In this document: piece by piece, positions 6,252 to 6,468 of the stretch | How the letters are laid out: every line of letters starts with the position of its first letter | How positions within the stretch are numbered: the stretch's first letter is position 1 | Source of the DNA: CP2-2F sp034436235 | Lineage (GTDB): Bacteria > Chloroflexota > Anaerolineae > Aggregatilineales > UBA2796 | Direction: 5' to 3' | Length of the DNA stretch: 6,468 nt | NCBI GenBank assembly: GCA_034436235.1 | Contig: DAOTWB010000048.1 | Span: forward strand, 1-6,468 | The notes under the pieces: model-generated | What the model saw: only the letters and a program-made list of their open reading frames with translations | The model's database searches: none | What the model was told of the DNA's origin: nothing | Program-made: the position numbers and the translations under genes

Positions 6252-6468
6252 GCGGACGGCAGGCTTCGTCGCAGACGGCGCGTCCGAACAGCCGATTGAT
6301 CGCATAGCGCCGCCGCGCGATCCATGCGTAGACGCGCCTGCCCAACCATGCGATTGGCGGCAGATATAGCAGCGGCGCTAACCACGCCAAAAGCGGCGCA
6401 AAGCGCGCCATGTAGCGCACGCCATCGTAGCCTGTGTAAAGCGCGCCATCGCTGCCGATGACGTGAAT
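6238..6468 (-). CDS. DCC-family (DUF393) thiol oxidoreductase-like protein, 5' partial
   Basis: The last 76 residues of a DUF393/DCC-family protein are visible. The frame is open to the window edge, and the GTG at 6420 is internal. Seen: IHVIGSDGALYTGYDGVRYMA, a hydrophobic stretch WLAPLLYLPP (29-38), then WLGRRVYAWIARRRYAINRLFG (41-62), which is the characteristic C-terminal pattern of the family. The family is named for its N-terminal DxxCxxC-like motif, proposed to act as a thiol-disulfide site, which would lie beyond the window. The C-terminus carries a CDEAC pair (66 and 70). The true function of this family is poorly known; oxidoreductase is a predicted label. The gene converges with the TPR gene and their ends overlap by 14 bases. 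Confidence 0.8.
   Translation of the reverse strand: MHVIGSDGALYTGYDGVRYMARFAPLLAWLAPLLYLPPIAWLGRRVYAWIARRRYAINRLFGRAVCDEACRPPSRL

Noticed and set aside
6253..6286. Inverted repeat CGGACG / CGTCCG near the TPR stop as a terminator
   Set aside because: It has a six-base stem with a 22-base loop and no T-run, inside coding sequence. This is expected by chance in GC-rich DNA.
6418..6420. GTG as the start codon of the DCC-type gene
   Set aside because: The upstream in-frame residues (IHVIGSDGALYTGYDG) are themselves typical of DUF393, so the gene continues past the window edge.

Overview
The window is compact, GC-rich bacterial chromosome with almost no non-coding space: five protein genes, two of them cut by the window edges, and one real intergenic gap of 112 bases (4520-4631). 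No RNA gene, insertion sequence, CRISPR array, phage gene or attachment site is visible. The best guess for the source is a member of the Chloroflexota. This rests on the style of the proteins: a TPR arm of the STAND type with the ...LLNEIsFNYLLrWGHhR... signature, a motor-less XPB/Ssl2-type protein next to recJ, and a long RecJ. It is an inference from family knowledge, not a phylogenetic result.

Left side (1-501, plus strand): the 3' part of a Sco1/SenC-type copper chaperone for cytochrome c oxidase, with its CPDVC copper/thiol motif and conserved His. It runs tail to tail into recJ, and the two stop codons overlap by 4 bases. Centre (498-4519, minus strand): a two-gene operon. The first gene (2819-4519) encodes a 566-residue protein with an XPB/Ssl2 N-terminal-like (Helicase_C_3-type) domain near its C-terminus but no helicase motor. 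The second (498-2822) encodes the single-strand DNA exonuclease RecJ, with a long C-terminal extension. The two genes overlap as ATGA, which suggests translational coupling and a shared role in DNA repair or recombination.

Right side (4520-6468): the 112-base gap separates the recJ operon from a divergent plus-strand gene (4632-6251). This encodes a 539-residue protein with a winged-helix-like head and five or more TPR units in an exact 40-residue register. It looks like the sensor half of a STAND (NB-ARC-type) protein without the NTPase. The gap holds a good sigma70-like promoter for this gene, and a 10-base perfect palindrome overlaps its -10 box. The window closes with the 3' part of a DCC-family (DUF393) thiol oxidoreductase-like gene on the minus strand, again overlapping its convergent neighbour (14 bases).

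The points most worth a second look are the NTPase-less STAND-like TPR protein, the coupled motor-less XPB-like/RecJ pair, the shared control region between them, and a strong scarcity of GGCC and CCGG in an otherwise GCGC-rich sequence.
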